A stretch of DNA of 64,000 nt from Halorubrum sp. DM2 (GCF_901686465.1 NZ_LR594487.1:2387020-2451019), one strand, 5' to 3'. Positions 11,963 through 21,165 are shown, counted from the first letter of the stretch. Notes: a model not told the origin generated them from the sequence alone. A program made the numbers and translations.

Positions 11963-12106
11963 TTATTCGATCGGTGTATGTCGATTCCGCATCTCGCCGC
12001 CACAGTCAGGGCACGAGCCGGGGTTGTCCTCTGCGAGGATGATGTTTCCACATTCGAAGCACTCGTATGGCGATTCCTCGTCTGGGATCTGATCGGTATC
12101 TCTCAT
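11963..12106 (-). CDS. Small rubrerythrin-like zinc-ribbon protein (47 aa)
   Basis: A 47-codon ORF starting [20 protein letters not shown] and containing two CxxC pairs (CFEC and CPDC) around a 14-residue loop, the arrangement of a rubredoxin-type zinc ribbon. It ends 2 nt before the gdh start, so the two genes form one transcript. Similar 40-60 residue rubrerythrin-like domain proteins are common in haloarchaea; their role is not established. A TATA-like CTTATATTC on the minus strand near 12160-12170 would drive the pair. Confidence 0.75.
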   Translation of the reverse strand: MRDTDQIPDEESPYECFECGNIILAEDNPGSCPDCGGEMRNRHTPIE

Positions 12107-12308
12107 TACTGATTGCGAGACCCAGCACCGTTAGGCGGGGTACTCTACCTACCCATAATGAGAATATAAGGAAATATCCAGTAGTTTAACACCGAACCTT
12201 GACTCGGAGGACGACGTTTACTATACAAGCATTTGGGCGATATCGATACGGTCGGAGTACTTACTAGCCAGATAGACGCTTGGCAGGTCTCCAGATACGG
12301 TAGGGTCG

Positions 12309-15182
12309 TCAGTCAGCGTGTTGTGCGGGTATCGATGTGTGATCGTCGACGAGTGCCGCGAACAATTTTCGCTGTGACGTTCTGACGTGCTGGTAGAACG
12401 CTTGCGGCGAAATATCCAGCGAGTTCGCAACAGCCTCACCGTTAGCCTTCCGCGGTGATTCAAAGAACCCACTATAGTACGCCGTCTCGAGGACTTCTAG
12501 CTGTCTGTCCGTCAGCCGGTCGAGGACGGACGCGTAGAACCCGTGTTCGGATGCCTGTTCACGGGTCTGCTTCGACACCAATTCGAGATCACCGAACCGA
12601 TCAGCCAAGAACTGGGTCACATGCCGAACTTCGATGCTCGCCGGCAGATCGACGACCAGCGTTGTACCCGCCGTCGTTGCCGTCGCACTCCGAAGGACGG
12701 CCCCGTGATCAGCTAACTCCGTCGCAAGGAATGGATCCGACAGCTGGAGTCGTAAGACACCGCCAGAATCGCCGCCACGAATCCGCTGGACATCCTCGAC
12801 AACGGTGAGCCCGTCCGTCGCGTCGACGACGGTATCGAGTGGCGCGTCATCCACGGTGACGAACACATAGTTCTCGGTAGCAGTCTGCTGGACGCCGCCG
12901 TCGTACGCCAGCGTACAGTCAGCCGCCGTAGCCAGTTGCGTGAGCACGAACGACTGGTCGCTGACCTCGTACTCGATTCGCGTCATCGACGTCGTGAGCA
13001 GCGCCTGCTTGCGCTCGGTCGCGCTGATCGCGGCAGCAATCGTCTCCCCGAGTTCCGAAACGACCGTCTGAACGGTTTCGTCGAACGCGTCGGGCGTCTC
13101 CGCGTACACGGTCAGGACACCATACGAGAGGTCGTTGTACACCAATGGAACACTCAACACGGACAGGAAGTCACGGGAGATGGCATCCTTGCGCCACGAG
13201 GCCGCATGGAGGTCAGCCGCGATATTCGAGACGTGTGTCACCTCGCCTGTCGTCGCCGTTCGACCTGCCGGCTCGACTGTCCCCTCAGAAACGTTGAACG
13301 ATTGGGTGTCAAGATACCCCTGATCGGTTCCGGCCCACGCCTGTGGCATCACCGTCTGCCCCGCGTCGTCAAGCGTGCCAATCCACGCAAACTGGAAGCG
13401 GCCGTCAGCAGTGAGGTGCTCACAGACGGTGTGATCGATCTCCTCGCGAGTCTCGGTTTCCACGAGCGCTTGGTCAATCTCCCGGATGGTCTCGTTGATG
13501 CGGTTGAGCGTGGTGAGCTGATCGTTCTGGCGCTGTAACTCGCGGTCCTGTTCGCGCAGCTGTGACTCCCGACTGATACGGTCGAGTGCCGCCTCCGCGG
13601 TCGCTGCGAGCAGATCGGTGAGCTCCCGCGTAACATCGTCGAATGCACCAACCTCAGTCGACCCGGCAACGAACACGCCGTGGTTCCCCAGTGGGATGTA
13701 CGCGGCACTCCGGATGTCGGTCGCGGGATTAGTGAGCCGGTCAGTATCGTGGACGTCCTCGAAGAACAGCACTTCGTTTTCGACGAAACTGTGGCTAGTG
13801 AGGTCACCCCCATCGGCGTGAACCGCGGGGAGTGGACCGTGCGCGTCCCGCAGTGCCTGTGAGTGGGCGACGGGTTGGAGGTGGTTGTCGTCGGCGTCGA
13901 AGAGGTAGACCGCGCTAGCGTCGAGCCCGAGAACGTCGGGCGTGTCGTCGACGACGTGCTGAGCAATCTCTTGGTGGGTTTCAGCGTACAGGAAATCCCG
14001 AGTAGTCTCTTGGAGCGTCGCTAGCGCCTGCTCGCGCTGTTTTCGCTTCGTGATGTCTCGGCAGCTGTACAGGAGCGTGCCGTCCTGAATAGAGACCTCG
14101 CGGACGTTCACCAGCAAGGTGTGTTCACGGCCGGCCTTGTCCGTCGCCGTCGTCTCGATGTTCTTCAGGACGCCCTTCTTCGCGAGTTCCTCCCGGTCAA
14201 AGAGATCCTCGCCAAGAAGATCCTCGATTGTCCCCAAGTCGCGGATTTCGTCGGCGGTGTATCCAAAGATGAAGTGGACGTTCGGACAGACATACGTGTA
14301 CTCGCTGTCCTCGTCGGTCATGAGGACGGTGTCGGTCATGTTGTTGAGCGTGACGCGGTGAAGTTCCTCTGACTGCCGGAGCTCGCGCTCAAGTTCGACA
14401 CGCTCGCTGATATCGACACTGTCGACGATGATGGAGACGAGGTCGCCGCGTTCGTCTGTGACCGGCTGGACGGAGAGCTCCAACATCCGCTCACCGTTTA
14501 ACGCTGACTGCGCGACAACGGCGTGCCCGAACCTGCCGCGCTGCGCTGTTGTAATCAGCCGGCGGATGTCGTCGCTGGTTTGCGTATCACTGGGCCACCA
14601 GGGGAGCGTCCAGAATGGGTCGCCGACAACGGCGTCAGCGTCGATGTCGATTATGTCACGAGCGGCCTGATTGACGCGCGTAAGTGTGCCGTCGGGGTCG
14701 AGTACCCAGGTTGCCGATCTGGTATCGTGGAAGATGGTGTCGAACTGTCGCGCACGCTCACGCTCGGTTGCCGACCGCTGGGCGTCTCGGAGAGCTTGTT
14801 CGGTTCGCTGTAGCGCATTAGGAACGGTTTCCTCGGGTGGGTCAGCAACGGCGATGTAGTCGGTGACACCGGCTTGGATCGCCTCACTTGCGACGACTTC
14901 GCTTCCGTCCGCTGTCCCCATTATCAGCGGAAGTGTCGTCGTTGTGTCGCGAATCTCGTGGACGAGATCGATACCGGTAGTTTCGGGGAGACTGTAGTCG
15001 GTAACGATACAGTCGACGGTGGTTTCGTGGAGTGTTTCTTGCGCGGCTGTAGCTGTCGAGACTGACTGTACAATCGCGTCATACTGGACATCGAGTTGTT
15101 CGGTGTACGCGGCTATCCACGCTGTATCGCCGCCGACGACGATAGTTGAATCGTCAAGGACACTCTTGGAGTTGGAATTCAT
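12309..15182 (-). CDS. Bat-like multidomain sensor/regulator with HTH_10
   Basis: A 957-residue cytoplasmic regulator. Order of domains: receiver-like domain (about 12-125, acceptor candidate Asp62 in CIVTDYSLP), PAS (about 150-265), PAS (about 270-385), GAF (about 395-540), GAF (about 575-725), a bacterioopsin-activator-type domain (about 735-885), and a C-terminal HTH_10 DNA-binding domain (about 890-940, GEAVANSLDISPQAFYQHV). No histidine-kinase core is visible, so it likely acts directly as a transcription factor. The target is unknown; no bacteriorhodopsin gene lies nearby. Base composition is lower in GC than average for the window. Confidence 0.9.
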   Translation of the reverse strand: MNSNSKSVLDDSTIVVGGDTAWIAAYTEQLDVQYDAIVQSVSTATAAQETLHETTVDCIVTDYSLPETTGIDLVHEIRDTTTTLPLIMGTADGSEVVASEAIQAGVTDYIAVADPPEETVPNALQRTEQALRDAQRSATERERARQFDTIFHDTRSATWVLDPDGTLTRVNQAARDIIDIDADAVVGDPFWTLPWWPSDTQTSDDIRRLITTAQRGRFGHAVVAQSALNGERMLELSVQPVTDERGDLVSIIVDSVDISERVELERELRQSEELHRVTLNNMTDTVLMTDEDSEYTYVCPNVHFIFGYTADEIRDLGTIEDLLGEDLFDREELAKKGVLKNIETTATDKAGREHTLLVNVREVSIQDGTLLYSCRDITKRKQREQALATLQETTRDFLYAETHQEIAQHVVDDTPDVLGLDASAVYLFDADDNHLQPVAHSQALRDAHGPLPAVHADGGDLTSHSFVENEVLFFEDVHDTDRLTNPATDIRSAAYIPLGNHGVFVAGSTEVGAFDDVTRELTDLLAATAEAALDRISRESQLREQDRELQRQNDQLTTLNRINETIREIDQALVETETREEIDHTVCEHLTADGRFQFAWIGTLDDAGQTVMPQAWAGTDQGYLDTQSFNVSEGTVEPAGRTATTGEVTHVSNIAADLHAASWRKDAISRDFLSVLSVPLVYNDLSYGVLTVYAETPDAFDETVQTVVSELGETIAAAISATERKQALLTTSMTRIEYEVSDQSFVLTQLATAADCTLAYDGGVQQTATENYVFVTVDDAPLDTVVDATDGLTVVEDVQRIRGGDSGGVLRLQLSDPFLATELADHGAVLRSATATTAGTTLVVDLPASIEVRHVTQFLADRFGDLELVSKQTREQASEHGFYASVLDRLTDRQLEVLETAYYSGFFESPRKANGEAVANSLDISPQAFYQHVRTSQRKLFAALVDDHTSIPAQHAD

Positions 15183-15512
15183 ATGTGGAGAGAAATACCC
15201 ATCACGAATCCGAATACAGCGCTACGTGAGGGAATCATGTTGATGACTCCTTGCTACACAGTCAAAACCCCCAATGTTTAATTTTCACCCCTTATTTAAA
15301 GAGGAAGTTTATCGTTAAACAGGCAGTGAATTCGCACTCCCGTAGGACAGTCGATTGAGGCCAGTCACGCTGAAGCAATCCGGTCCCTGTCACTATATGC
15401 GTTGAGACAGCCAGTCTCAACTACATAGACAATTTGGTATCGCGCTATGTACTATACGAGTCCTCTCACCGAACGCACGCCCCTTTTAGGATTCGCCGGA
15501 GTAAGGGCGCGT
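15183..15512. other. Intergenic region between the Bat-like gene and rio2
   Basis: This 330-nt stretch holds no convincing gene. It is AT-rich near 15270-15330 (likely promoter DNA of the leftward regulator gene) and contains a short perfect inverted repeat TTGAGAC-N5-GTCTCAA at 15402-15420. CCTTTTAGG at about 15483-15491 is the probable TATA element for rio2, placed ~25 nt ahead of its ATG. Confidence 0.5.
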
Positions 15513-16427
15513 ATGGTGCGAAACGTCGCCGGCGACATGGCGGAGCTTGACCCCGAGGACTTCTACCTCCTCTCGGGCGTCGAGCAGGGGATGCGCTTCT
15601 CGGAGTGGGTCCGCCGCGACAAGCTCCCGGACTACGCCGACCTGACGCGCGAGGAGGTCGACTACCGCATCGACCGGTGTCTCGACCGGGAGCTGATCGA
15701 GCGGAAGACGATCCAGTACGAGGGGTACCAGCTCACCTTCGAGGGGTACGACGCCCTGGCGCTCCGGACGTTCGCCGAGCGCGAGACGATAGACGGCGTG
15801 GGATCGCCGCTCGGGCTCGGCAAGGAGGGCGACGTGTACGAGGCGCAGTCGTTCCGCCCGCTCGCCTTGAAGTACCACCGCGAGGGGTACACCAACTTCC
15901 GCGAGGTGAACCGCGACCGCGAGTACACCGCCGACCGCGACCACGTCTCGTGGCTCTATACCGCCCGCAAGGCCGCCGAACGCGAGTACGAGGCGATGGA
16001 GGAACTGTACCCCGACGTGAGCGTGCCGCGACCGGTGGACCACAACCGCCACGCCATCGTGATGGAGAAGTTCGCGGGCGTCGAGCTGTCGCGCGCGTCG
16101 CTCGACCCCGAGCAGGCGGTCGGCGTCCTCGATCTAATACTCCGCGAACTCGCGACCGCCCACGACCTGGGCTGGGTCCACGCCGACGCCTCCGAACACA
16201 ACGTCGCGGTCGCGGAGAGCGGCGTCACGATCTTCGACTGGCCGCAGGCGGTGTCGGTCGACCACGAGAACGCCCGGGAGTTCCTCGAACGCGACGTCGA
16301 GAACCTCCTCCGGTACTTCGCCCGGAAGTATCCCCACGAGGTGCCCCGAGACGCCGATACCGACGGGATCGCCGCCGCTATCGCCGACGGCTCGTTCGAG
16401 ACGGTTCGGGCGTTCGGCGGCGGATAA
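15513..16427 (+). CDS. rio2: RIO-type serine/threonine kinase Rio2
   Basis: A 304-residue atypical kinase involved in small ribosomal subunit maturation. An N-terminal winged helix (about residues 8-80) precedes the RIO kinase domain: glycine loop LGKEGDVYEA, catalytic loop WVHADASEHNV (Asp and Asn), and metal-binding Asp in IFDWPQAV. The ATG at 15513 was chosen because it gives the conserved MVRNVAGDMAELDPEDFYLL start and has a TATA element ~25 nt upstream; an in-frame ATG at 15447 would add 22 unrelated residues. Confidence 0.94.
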   Translation: MVRNVAGDMAELDPEDFYLLSGVEQGMRFSEWVRRDKLPDYADLTREEVDYRIDRCLDRELIERKTIQYEGYQLTFEGYDALALRTFAERETIDGVGSPLGLGKEGDVYEAQSFRPLALKYHREGYTNFREVNRDREYTADRDHVSWLYTARKAAEREYEAMEELYPDVSVPRPVDHNRHAIVMEKFAGVELSRASLDPEQAVGVLDLILRELATAHDLGWVHADASEHNVAVAESGVTIFDWPQAVSVDHENAREFLERDVENLLRYFARKYPHEVPRDADTDGIAAAIADGSFETVRAFGGG

Positions 16428-16574
16428 ACTAAATACCGATATACAAAACCTGTTCTCGTCGGGGACGCGTCGCGGTAAGTCGCCGACGGAACGCACACAC
16501 CAGATCCACCCGTTGAGACCGTACGGCTCGCCTTCGTACCGGAGTTCGCACGGAATCGACGAACGCAGCAACCG

Positions 16575-16590
16575 TTTAGGTTCGCCTAAG
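16575..16590. promoter_or_regulatory. Candidate iron-regulator box 1
   Basis: Inverted repeat TTAGG-TTCG-CCTAA (16576-16589) located ~42-55 nt before the ATG of the first binding protein gene. It matches the architecture of the three other boxes at this locus and resembles DtxR/IdeR-type operators (TTAGG half-sites). Confidence 0.75.
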
Positions 16591-16610
16591 ATTCGAAACC
16601 GCTTTAATCC

Positions 16611-16626
16611 TTTAGGGTGGCCTAAA
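16611..16626. promoter_or_regulatory. Candidate iron-regulator box 2
   Basis: Perfect inverted repeat TTTAGG-GTGG-CCTAAA ending 4 nt before the ATG at 16631. It covers the expected transcription start of a leaderless mRNA, a position suited to repression. Confidence 0.78.
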
Positions 16627-16630
16627 CCGC

Positions 16631-17896
16631 ATGGAACGAGACGCGGACCGGCTCGCTGGCACGCGACGCGACGCGATCAGGTACTGCGGGGCCGTCGCCG
16701 GCGCGGGACTGCTCGCCGGGTGTAGCGGCACCGAGTCGACGCCGAGCGGGTCCGGATCCGGGGACGGAAACGGCTCCGTGAACGGCGGCTCCGACGGCGA
16801 CGACTCGCCGAGCGGGAGCGACGACGGAGGCTCGTACACGGCCGAGATCGCGCCGGTCGGCGAGGTCGAGTTCGACGCCGTCCCGGAGAACGTCATGGTG
16901 TACAGCCTGCTGTACGCCGACCTCGCGGTGGCGCTCGGTCACGGCGACGCGGTCAACTCCCTCGGTTTCGACGCTGACGCCGGCGGAAACACGCTGGACG
17001 CCTACTACGCGGACCTCGACGGGGTCTCCTTCGACCGCGAGGGTCTCGCGCAGCTCAACACGGGGTCGGGCGGCGGTATCTCCGTCGACCGCGAACTCCT
17101 CTACGAACTCGACTCGGATCTCCACCTCGCGGACCCGTGCCTCTTCGTCTCCTTCGACGGCTGGGACGAAGGGGACGTAGACGAGGTCCGCGACAGGATC
17201 GGCCCGTGGTTCGGTAACATCTACAGCCGCCGACGCGCGCAACCCCCGGAGCCGTGCCGCGACACGTACGAGTACTACACCCTCCCGGAGATCGGCGAGC
17301 GCGTCGCCGCCGCGTTCCGTGAGACGGAGCGGTTCGCCGCGCTCGACGCGGTCCGCGAGGGGCTGCTTGAGTCGATCCGGAGCGACCTCCCGCCCGCCGA
17401 GGAGCGCCCGACGGTCGCGACGCTGCTGTACATGGACGGGACCTACTACCCCTCGCGGACCGACGAGCCGGGGTTCGCGAACGCGCACGTGCGTCCGTTC
17501 GACGTTTCCGACGCGTTCGCCGCCGAGGATATCACCTACGAGACGGCCTACGACCACGAGCAGCTGCTGGAGGTCGACCCCGACGTCGTCCTCCACCAGT
17601 ACGGGATCGCCTCCTACTACGACGTCGGTGCCGTCCGCGAGGAGCTGGCCGACCACCCGGTCGCCGGCGAGCTCTCCGCGATCGCGAACGATCGGTTCTA
17701 CGCCTCCGGCGACCCGGTTCAGGGACCGATCATGAACCTGTTCCAGCTGGAGATGACCGCGAAGCAGCTGTTCCCCGAGCGGTTCGGCGAGTGGCCGGGG
17801 TACGAACACGGCGACGACTACCCCGACATCCCCGAAGGCGAGCGCCTGTTCGACCGCGACGAGGTCGCCTCGATCGTCAGCGGAGGGTCGGAATGA
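16631..17896 (+). CDS. Iron/siderophore-type ABC substrate-binding lipoprotein 1
   Basis: A 421-residue periplasmic-type binding protein. The N-terminus has a Tat-like signal (TRRDAIRYCGAVAGAG) with lipobox LLAGC, then a Gly/Ser/Asp-rich linker (about 35-75) and a class III (TroA/FecB-like) binding domain starting near TAEIAPVGEVEF. The conserved C-terminal block MNLFQLEMTAKQLFPERFG is shared with the paralogue at 21166. It is first in an operon with a flavoprotein, FecCD permease and ATPase. Ligand is inferred to be ferric iron chelate from family and operator boxes. Confidence 0.9.
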   Translation: MERDADRLAGTRRDAIRYCGAVAGAGLLAGCSGTESTPSGSGSGDGNGSVNGGSDGDDSPSGSDDGGSYTAEIAPVGEVEFDAVPENVMVYSLLYADLAVALGHGDAVNSLGFDADAGGNTLDAYYADLDGVSFDREGLAQLNTGSGGGISVDRELLYELDSDLHLADPCLFVSFDGWDEGDVDEVRDRIGPWFGNIYSRRRAQPPEPCRDTYEYYTLPEIGERVAAAFRETERFAALDAVREGLLESIRSDLPPAEERPTVATLLYMDGTYYPSRTDEPGFANAHVRPFDVSDAFAAEDITYETAYDHEQLLEVDPDVVLHQYGIASYYDVGAVREELADHPVAGELSAIANDRFYASGDPVQGPIMNLFQLEMTAKQLFPERFGEWPGYEHGDDYPDIPEGERLFDRDEVASIVSGGSE

Positions 17897-18900
17897 GCGG
17901 CGACGACCGCGACGTCGTCGTGGTCGGGGCCGGTCCCGCGGGCTGCGCCGCCGCGGTGTTCGCGGCGCGCGACGGCCTCGACGTCGCCGTCTTCGACCGC
18001 GGCCGGTCGTCGCTCGCGCGCTGCGCGCATCTCGGGAACTACCCCGGGTTCCCGGCCGGCATCGACGTCGGGACGCTCTCCGACCTCATGCGCGCGCAGG
18101 CGGAGCGGGCGGGCTGTGCGCTCGTCGACGACCTCGTCGAGTCCGTCGAGCGTCCCGTCGACGGCTCCGCTGATTCTGACGACTCCGATAGCTCCGACGA
18201 CCCCGATGAGTCGCGGTTCGTCGTCCGCCCGCAGGAGGGCGACCCGGTCGCGGCTCGCCGGGTGATCGCGGCGACGCGCTACGACGGGGAGTACCTCCGC
18301 GGGCTCGACGACGACGACGCGATGTTCGAGGTCCACGACCACGGCGACGAGACCCACGAGCACTTCGACCGCGAGTACGCCGACCGCGACGGAACGACTC
18401 CCGTCGACGGACTGTACGTGGCATCTCCCTCCGACGCGGACCGGCAGGCGATCACCGCCGCCGGCCGCGGCGCGCGGGTCGGCAAGCGGGTCGTCGCCGA
18501 CGCCCGGACCGACGCCGGCTGGTGGCCGGACGCGGCGGAGGGGGTCGACTGGGTCCGCCGGGAGACCGAACTCGACGACGAGTGGAGCGACCGCGACCGG
18601 TGGGTCGAGTGGTTCGACGAGCGCCACGCCGACGGCCCGGTCGATCCCGACTCGGAGCGGTTCACACGCGTCCGGGAGGCCGCGGTCGACGAGGCGCTGT
18701 CGGCGTACGTCGACGCGGACGAGGAGGCGGCCCGCGCCGCGGCCGGACACCGCGCGCTCGCGGAGCGGCTCGACCCCGAGGCGGTCGTCGACGCCCACGG
18801 GACCGACGCGCTGCTCGACGCGATGGACGACGAGGCCGTCGCGGCGTACGTCGCGGGGGACGAACCGAACGCCGACCGATCCGACGAGGCGTCGCCATGA
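17893..18900 (+). CDS. FAD-dependent oxidoreductase of iron uptake operon
   Basis: A 335-residue flavoprotein related to thioredoxin reductases: FAD-binding VVVVGAGPAGCAAAVFAA (residues 8-25), the NYPGF motif near residue 50, and a C-terminal FAD contact VDGLYVASPSD. The redox-active CxxC and a clear second NAD(P)-binding GxGxxA motif are missing, and the last ~150 residues are helical and acidic. It overlaps both neighbours by 4 nt (ATGA junctions at 17893 and 18897), so it is tightly coupled to transport. A role in reducing or releasing imported ferric chelates is an inference. Confidence 0.82.
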   Translation: MSGDDRDVVVVGAGPAGCAAAVFAARDGLDVAVFDRGRSSLARCAHLGNYPGFPAGIDVGTLSDLMRAQAERAGCALVDDLVESVERPVDGSADSDDSDSSDDPDESRFVVRPQEGDPVAARRVIAATRYDGEYLRGLDDDDAMFEVHDHGDETHEHFDREYADRDGTTPVDGLYVASPSDADRQAITAAGRGARVGKRVVADARTDAGWWPDAAEGVDWVRRETELDDEWSDRDRWVEWFDERHADGPVDPDSERFTRVREAAVDEALSAYVDADEEAARAAAGHRALAERLDPEAVVDAHGTDALLDAMDDEAVAAYVAGDEPNADRSDEASP

Positions 18901-20111
18901 ACGGCGGGGAGACGAGGACCGACGGCGGGTCCGTCGCCGACGGTGAGGGTCGGGCGATCGGCGGCGGCTCCCCCCGGCGACCGGTCGAGGGGGACCGGCT
19001 CGGGTGGCTGTTCGAGCCTCGCCTCGCTGCGGTGATCGCGGGGAGCCTCGCCCTCGTCGTCGTTGCGGGACTCGTCCAGGTGAGCTTCGGCACGTACTCG
19101 ATGACGGTCGGGCAGGCGTGGCGGGCCGTCCTCGACCCCGCCGTCCTGCTCGATCCGCGGTGGTTCCTCAACTTCCTCCTCGGCGAGGAGCTGATGCGGG
19201 CGGTCACGGGATTTCAGGGCGAACTACCGCAGCTCGCGCGCGAGACGCTCGTCGTCTGGAACATCCGGCTCCCGCGGGTGCTCGTCGCCGTCGTCGTCGG
19301 GATGAACCTCGCCGTCTCGGGCGCGATCTTTCAGGCGGTGACGCGGAACGAGCTGGCCAGCCCGTTCATCCTCGGCGTCTCCTCGGGCGCGGGGCTGATG
19401 ATCCTGCTCACGCTCGTCGTGTTCGGCGGCCTCTCGGCGTTTCTCCCCATCATCGCGGCGCTGGGCGGCTCCGTGGCGTTCCTCGTCGTCTACGCCATCG
19501 CGTGGAAGAACGGGACCAGCCCCGTGCGGCTCGTGCTCGCGGGCGTCATCGTCGGGACGGTCTTCAACAGCCTCCAGACGGGGCTGTTCTTTTTCGCCGA
19601 CGACATCGGCGTCGTCCAGTCGGCGATCCAGTGGACCACCGGCTCGCTGACGGGGACCGACTGGGAACAGGTCCGGATGGCGCTCCCGTGGACGCTCGTG
19701 GCGGTGACCCTGTCGCTCGCGGGCTCGCGGCAGCTGAACCTCCTCCTCCTCGGCGAGCAGACGGCGAAGTCGCTGGGGATGTCGATAGAGCGGGTGCGGT
19801 TCGCGCTCTCCGGCGTCGCCGTGCTGGCGGCCGCCGCCAGCATCGCGGTGGCGGGCATCGTGAGCTTCGTTGGGCTCATCGTCCCCCACGTGGTTCGGAA
19901 CCTCGTCGGTAGCGACTACAAGCGGGTGATCGTCGGCTGCCTGTTCGTCGGCCCGGCGCTGATGGTCGGTGCCGACGTCGGGGCGCGCCTCGGGATGAGC
20001 GTACTGACCGGCGCGGACGCGCAGGTCCCGGTCGGGATCGTCACCGGGCTGGTCGGCGGGCCGTACTTCCTGTACCTGATGCGTCGACAGCAGAACATGG
20101 GTGACCTCTGA
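18897..20111 (+). CDS. FecCD-family iron ABC transporter permease
   Basis: A 404-residue permease with a ~40-residue acidic cytoplasmic N-terminus followed by about ten membrane helices. Family motifs are visible: RLPRVLVAVVVGMNLAVSGA, then QAVTRNELASPFILGVSSGAG, and near the C-terminus GIVSFVGLIVPHVVRNLVG. It transports siderophore, haem or cobalamin-like ligands in this family; iron is favoured by the boxes upstream of the operon. Its ATG overlaps the oxidoreductase stop, and the ATPase starts directly after its stop. Confidence 0.94.
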   Translation: MNGGETRTDGGSVADGEGRAIGGGSPRRPVEGDRLGWLFEPRLAAVIAGSLALVVVAGLVQVSFGTYSMTVGQAWRAVLDPAVLLDPRWFLNFLLGEELMRAVTGFQGELPQLARETLVVWNIRLPRVLVAVVVGMNLAVSGAIFQAVTRNELASPFILGVSSGAGLMILLTLVVFGGLSAFLPIIAALGGSVAFLVVYAIAWKNGTSPVRLVLAGVIVGTVFNSLQTGLFFFADDIGVVQSAIQWTTGSLTGTDWEQVRMALPWTLVAVTLSLAGSRQLNLLLLGEQTAKSLGMSIERVRFALSGVAVLAAAASIAVAGIVSFVGLIVPHVVRNLVGSDYKRVIVGCLFVGPALMVGADVGARLGMSVLTGADAQVPVGIVTGLVGGPYFLYLMRRQQNMGDL

Positions 20112-21041
20112 ATGGCGACTGAACACGCGGACGCGACGGAGACGGACGAATCGAGCGGTGTAAGCGAGCCCAACGGCGCAACCGAGCCGAGCGGTACGAA
20201 CACCCCGAGCGGCGCGGACGGACCCCGCGGAACGGGCGGCGCGGGAGACGCGAGCGACCTCGACGCCGAGGACCTCGTGTTGGGCTACCCGACCGCCCCG
20301 GAACCGGTGATCGACGGCGAGTCGGTCGCGGCCGAGCCGGGCGCGGTCACCGCCCTCGTCGGCCCGAACGGCTCCGGGAAGAGCACCCTGCTGAAGGGGT
20401 TGGCGAACCAGCTCGAACCCGAGGGCGGCTCGGTACTCCTCGACGGGCGCGACGTCCACTCGATGGGGACGAAGGCGCTCGCGAAGAAGCTCGGACTGCT
20501 CTCACAGGAGAGTACGTCGCCGGGCAGCATCACCGTCGAGGATCTGGTGTATCACGGCCGCTACCCGCACCGCGGCTTCTTCGAACGGACGACCGACGAG
20601 GACGCTCGCGCAGTCGAGCGCGCCATCGACCTCGCCGGCTGCGGCCACCTGCGGGACCGGGAGGTCGGGAGCCTGAGCGGCGGGCAAAAGCAGTTGGCGT
20701 GGATCGCGATGATCTTAGCGCAGGACACCGACGTACTCCTCTTAGACGAGCCGACGACGTTCCTCGATCTCCACCACCAGATGGAGGTGATGGAGATCAT
20801 CGAGACGCTCCGCTCCGAGAGCGAGGTCACCGTCGTCGTCGTCCTCCACGACATCGAACAGGCCGCGCGGCTCGCCGACCGGGTAGTCGCGCTGAAGGAC
20901 GGCGAGATCCGAGCGCGCGGCCCGCCCGAGGAGGTCGTCACCGAGGAGCTGCTCACCGACGTGTTCCGCGTCGACGCCGAGGTCGTCGACACCGACCGCG
21001 GTCCGCGAGTGACGCCGATCCGGGCGCGACACGAGGAGTAG
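20112..21041 (+). CDS. FecE-type iron ABC transporter ATP-binding protein
   Basis: A 309-residue ATPase with Walker A GPNGSGKST, signature LSGGQKQ, Walker B VLLLDEPTTFLD and the H-loop VVLHDIEQ. The first ~50 residues are a low-complexity Ser/Gly/Thr/Glu extension (EPSGTNTPSGADGPRG), absent from most homologues, so translation might start later, although no better ATG is evident before the conserved part. It begins immediately after the permease stop and ends the operon. Confidence 0.94.
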   Translation: MATEHADATETDESSGVSEPNGATEPSGTNTPSGADGPRGTGGAGDASDLDAEDLVLGYPTAPEPVIDGESVAAEPGAVTALVGPNGSGKSTLLKGLANQLEPEGGSVLLDGRDVHSMGTKALAKKLGLLSQESTSPGSITVEDLVYHGRYPHRGFFERTTDEDARAVERAIDLAGCGHLRDREVGSLSGGQKQLAWIAMILAQDTDVLLLDEPTTFLDLHHQMEVMEIIETLRSESEVTVVVVLHDIEQAARLADRVVALKDGEIRARGPPEEVVTEELLTDVFRVDAEVVDTDRGPRVTPIRARHEE

Positions 21042-21110
21042 CCCCGCTCGGCGCGGTCAGGTTGCGGTCAGCCGGCTCGACGCGTCCGAGCGACGACCGG
21101 CTCGAATTAT

Positions 21111-21126
21111 TTTAGGTGGGCCTAAG
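21111..21126. promoter_or_regulatory. Candidate iron-regulator box 3
   Basis: Inverted repeat TTAGG-TGGG-CCTAA (21112-21125), ~40 nt before the second binding-protein ATG; same half-sites and spacer length as boxes 1, 2 and 4. Confidence 0.77.
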
Positions 21127-21144
21127 AATCGGAAGGGTTAAGTC

Positions 21145-21164
21145 TTTTTAGGTGGGCCTAAAAA
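21145..21164. promoter_or_regulatory. Candidate iron-regulator box 4
   Basis: Longest palindrome of the set: arms TTTTTAGG and CCTAAAAA around TGGG, ending 1 nt before the ATG at 21166. It overlaps the probable transcription start. Confidence 0.8.
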
Positions 21165-21165
21165 T

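Noticed and set aside
15365-15385. Short match (CGCTGAAGCAAT) between the rio2 upstream gap and the transposase fragment at 10390
   Set aside because: Only about 12 nt shared with no extended similarity; insufficient to call a second IS boundary.
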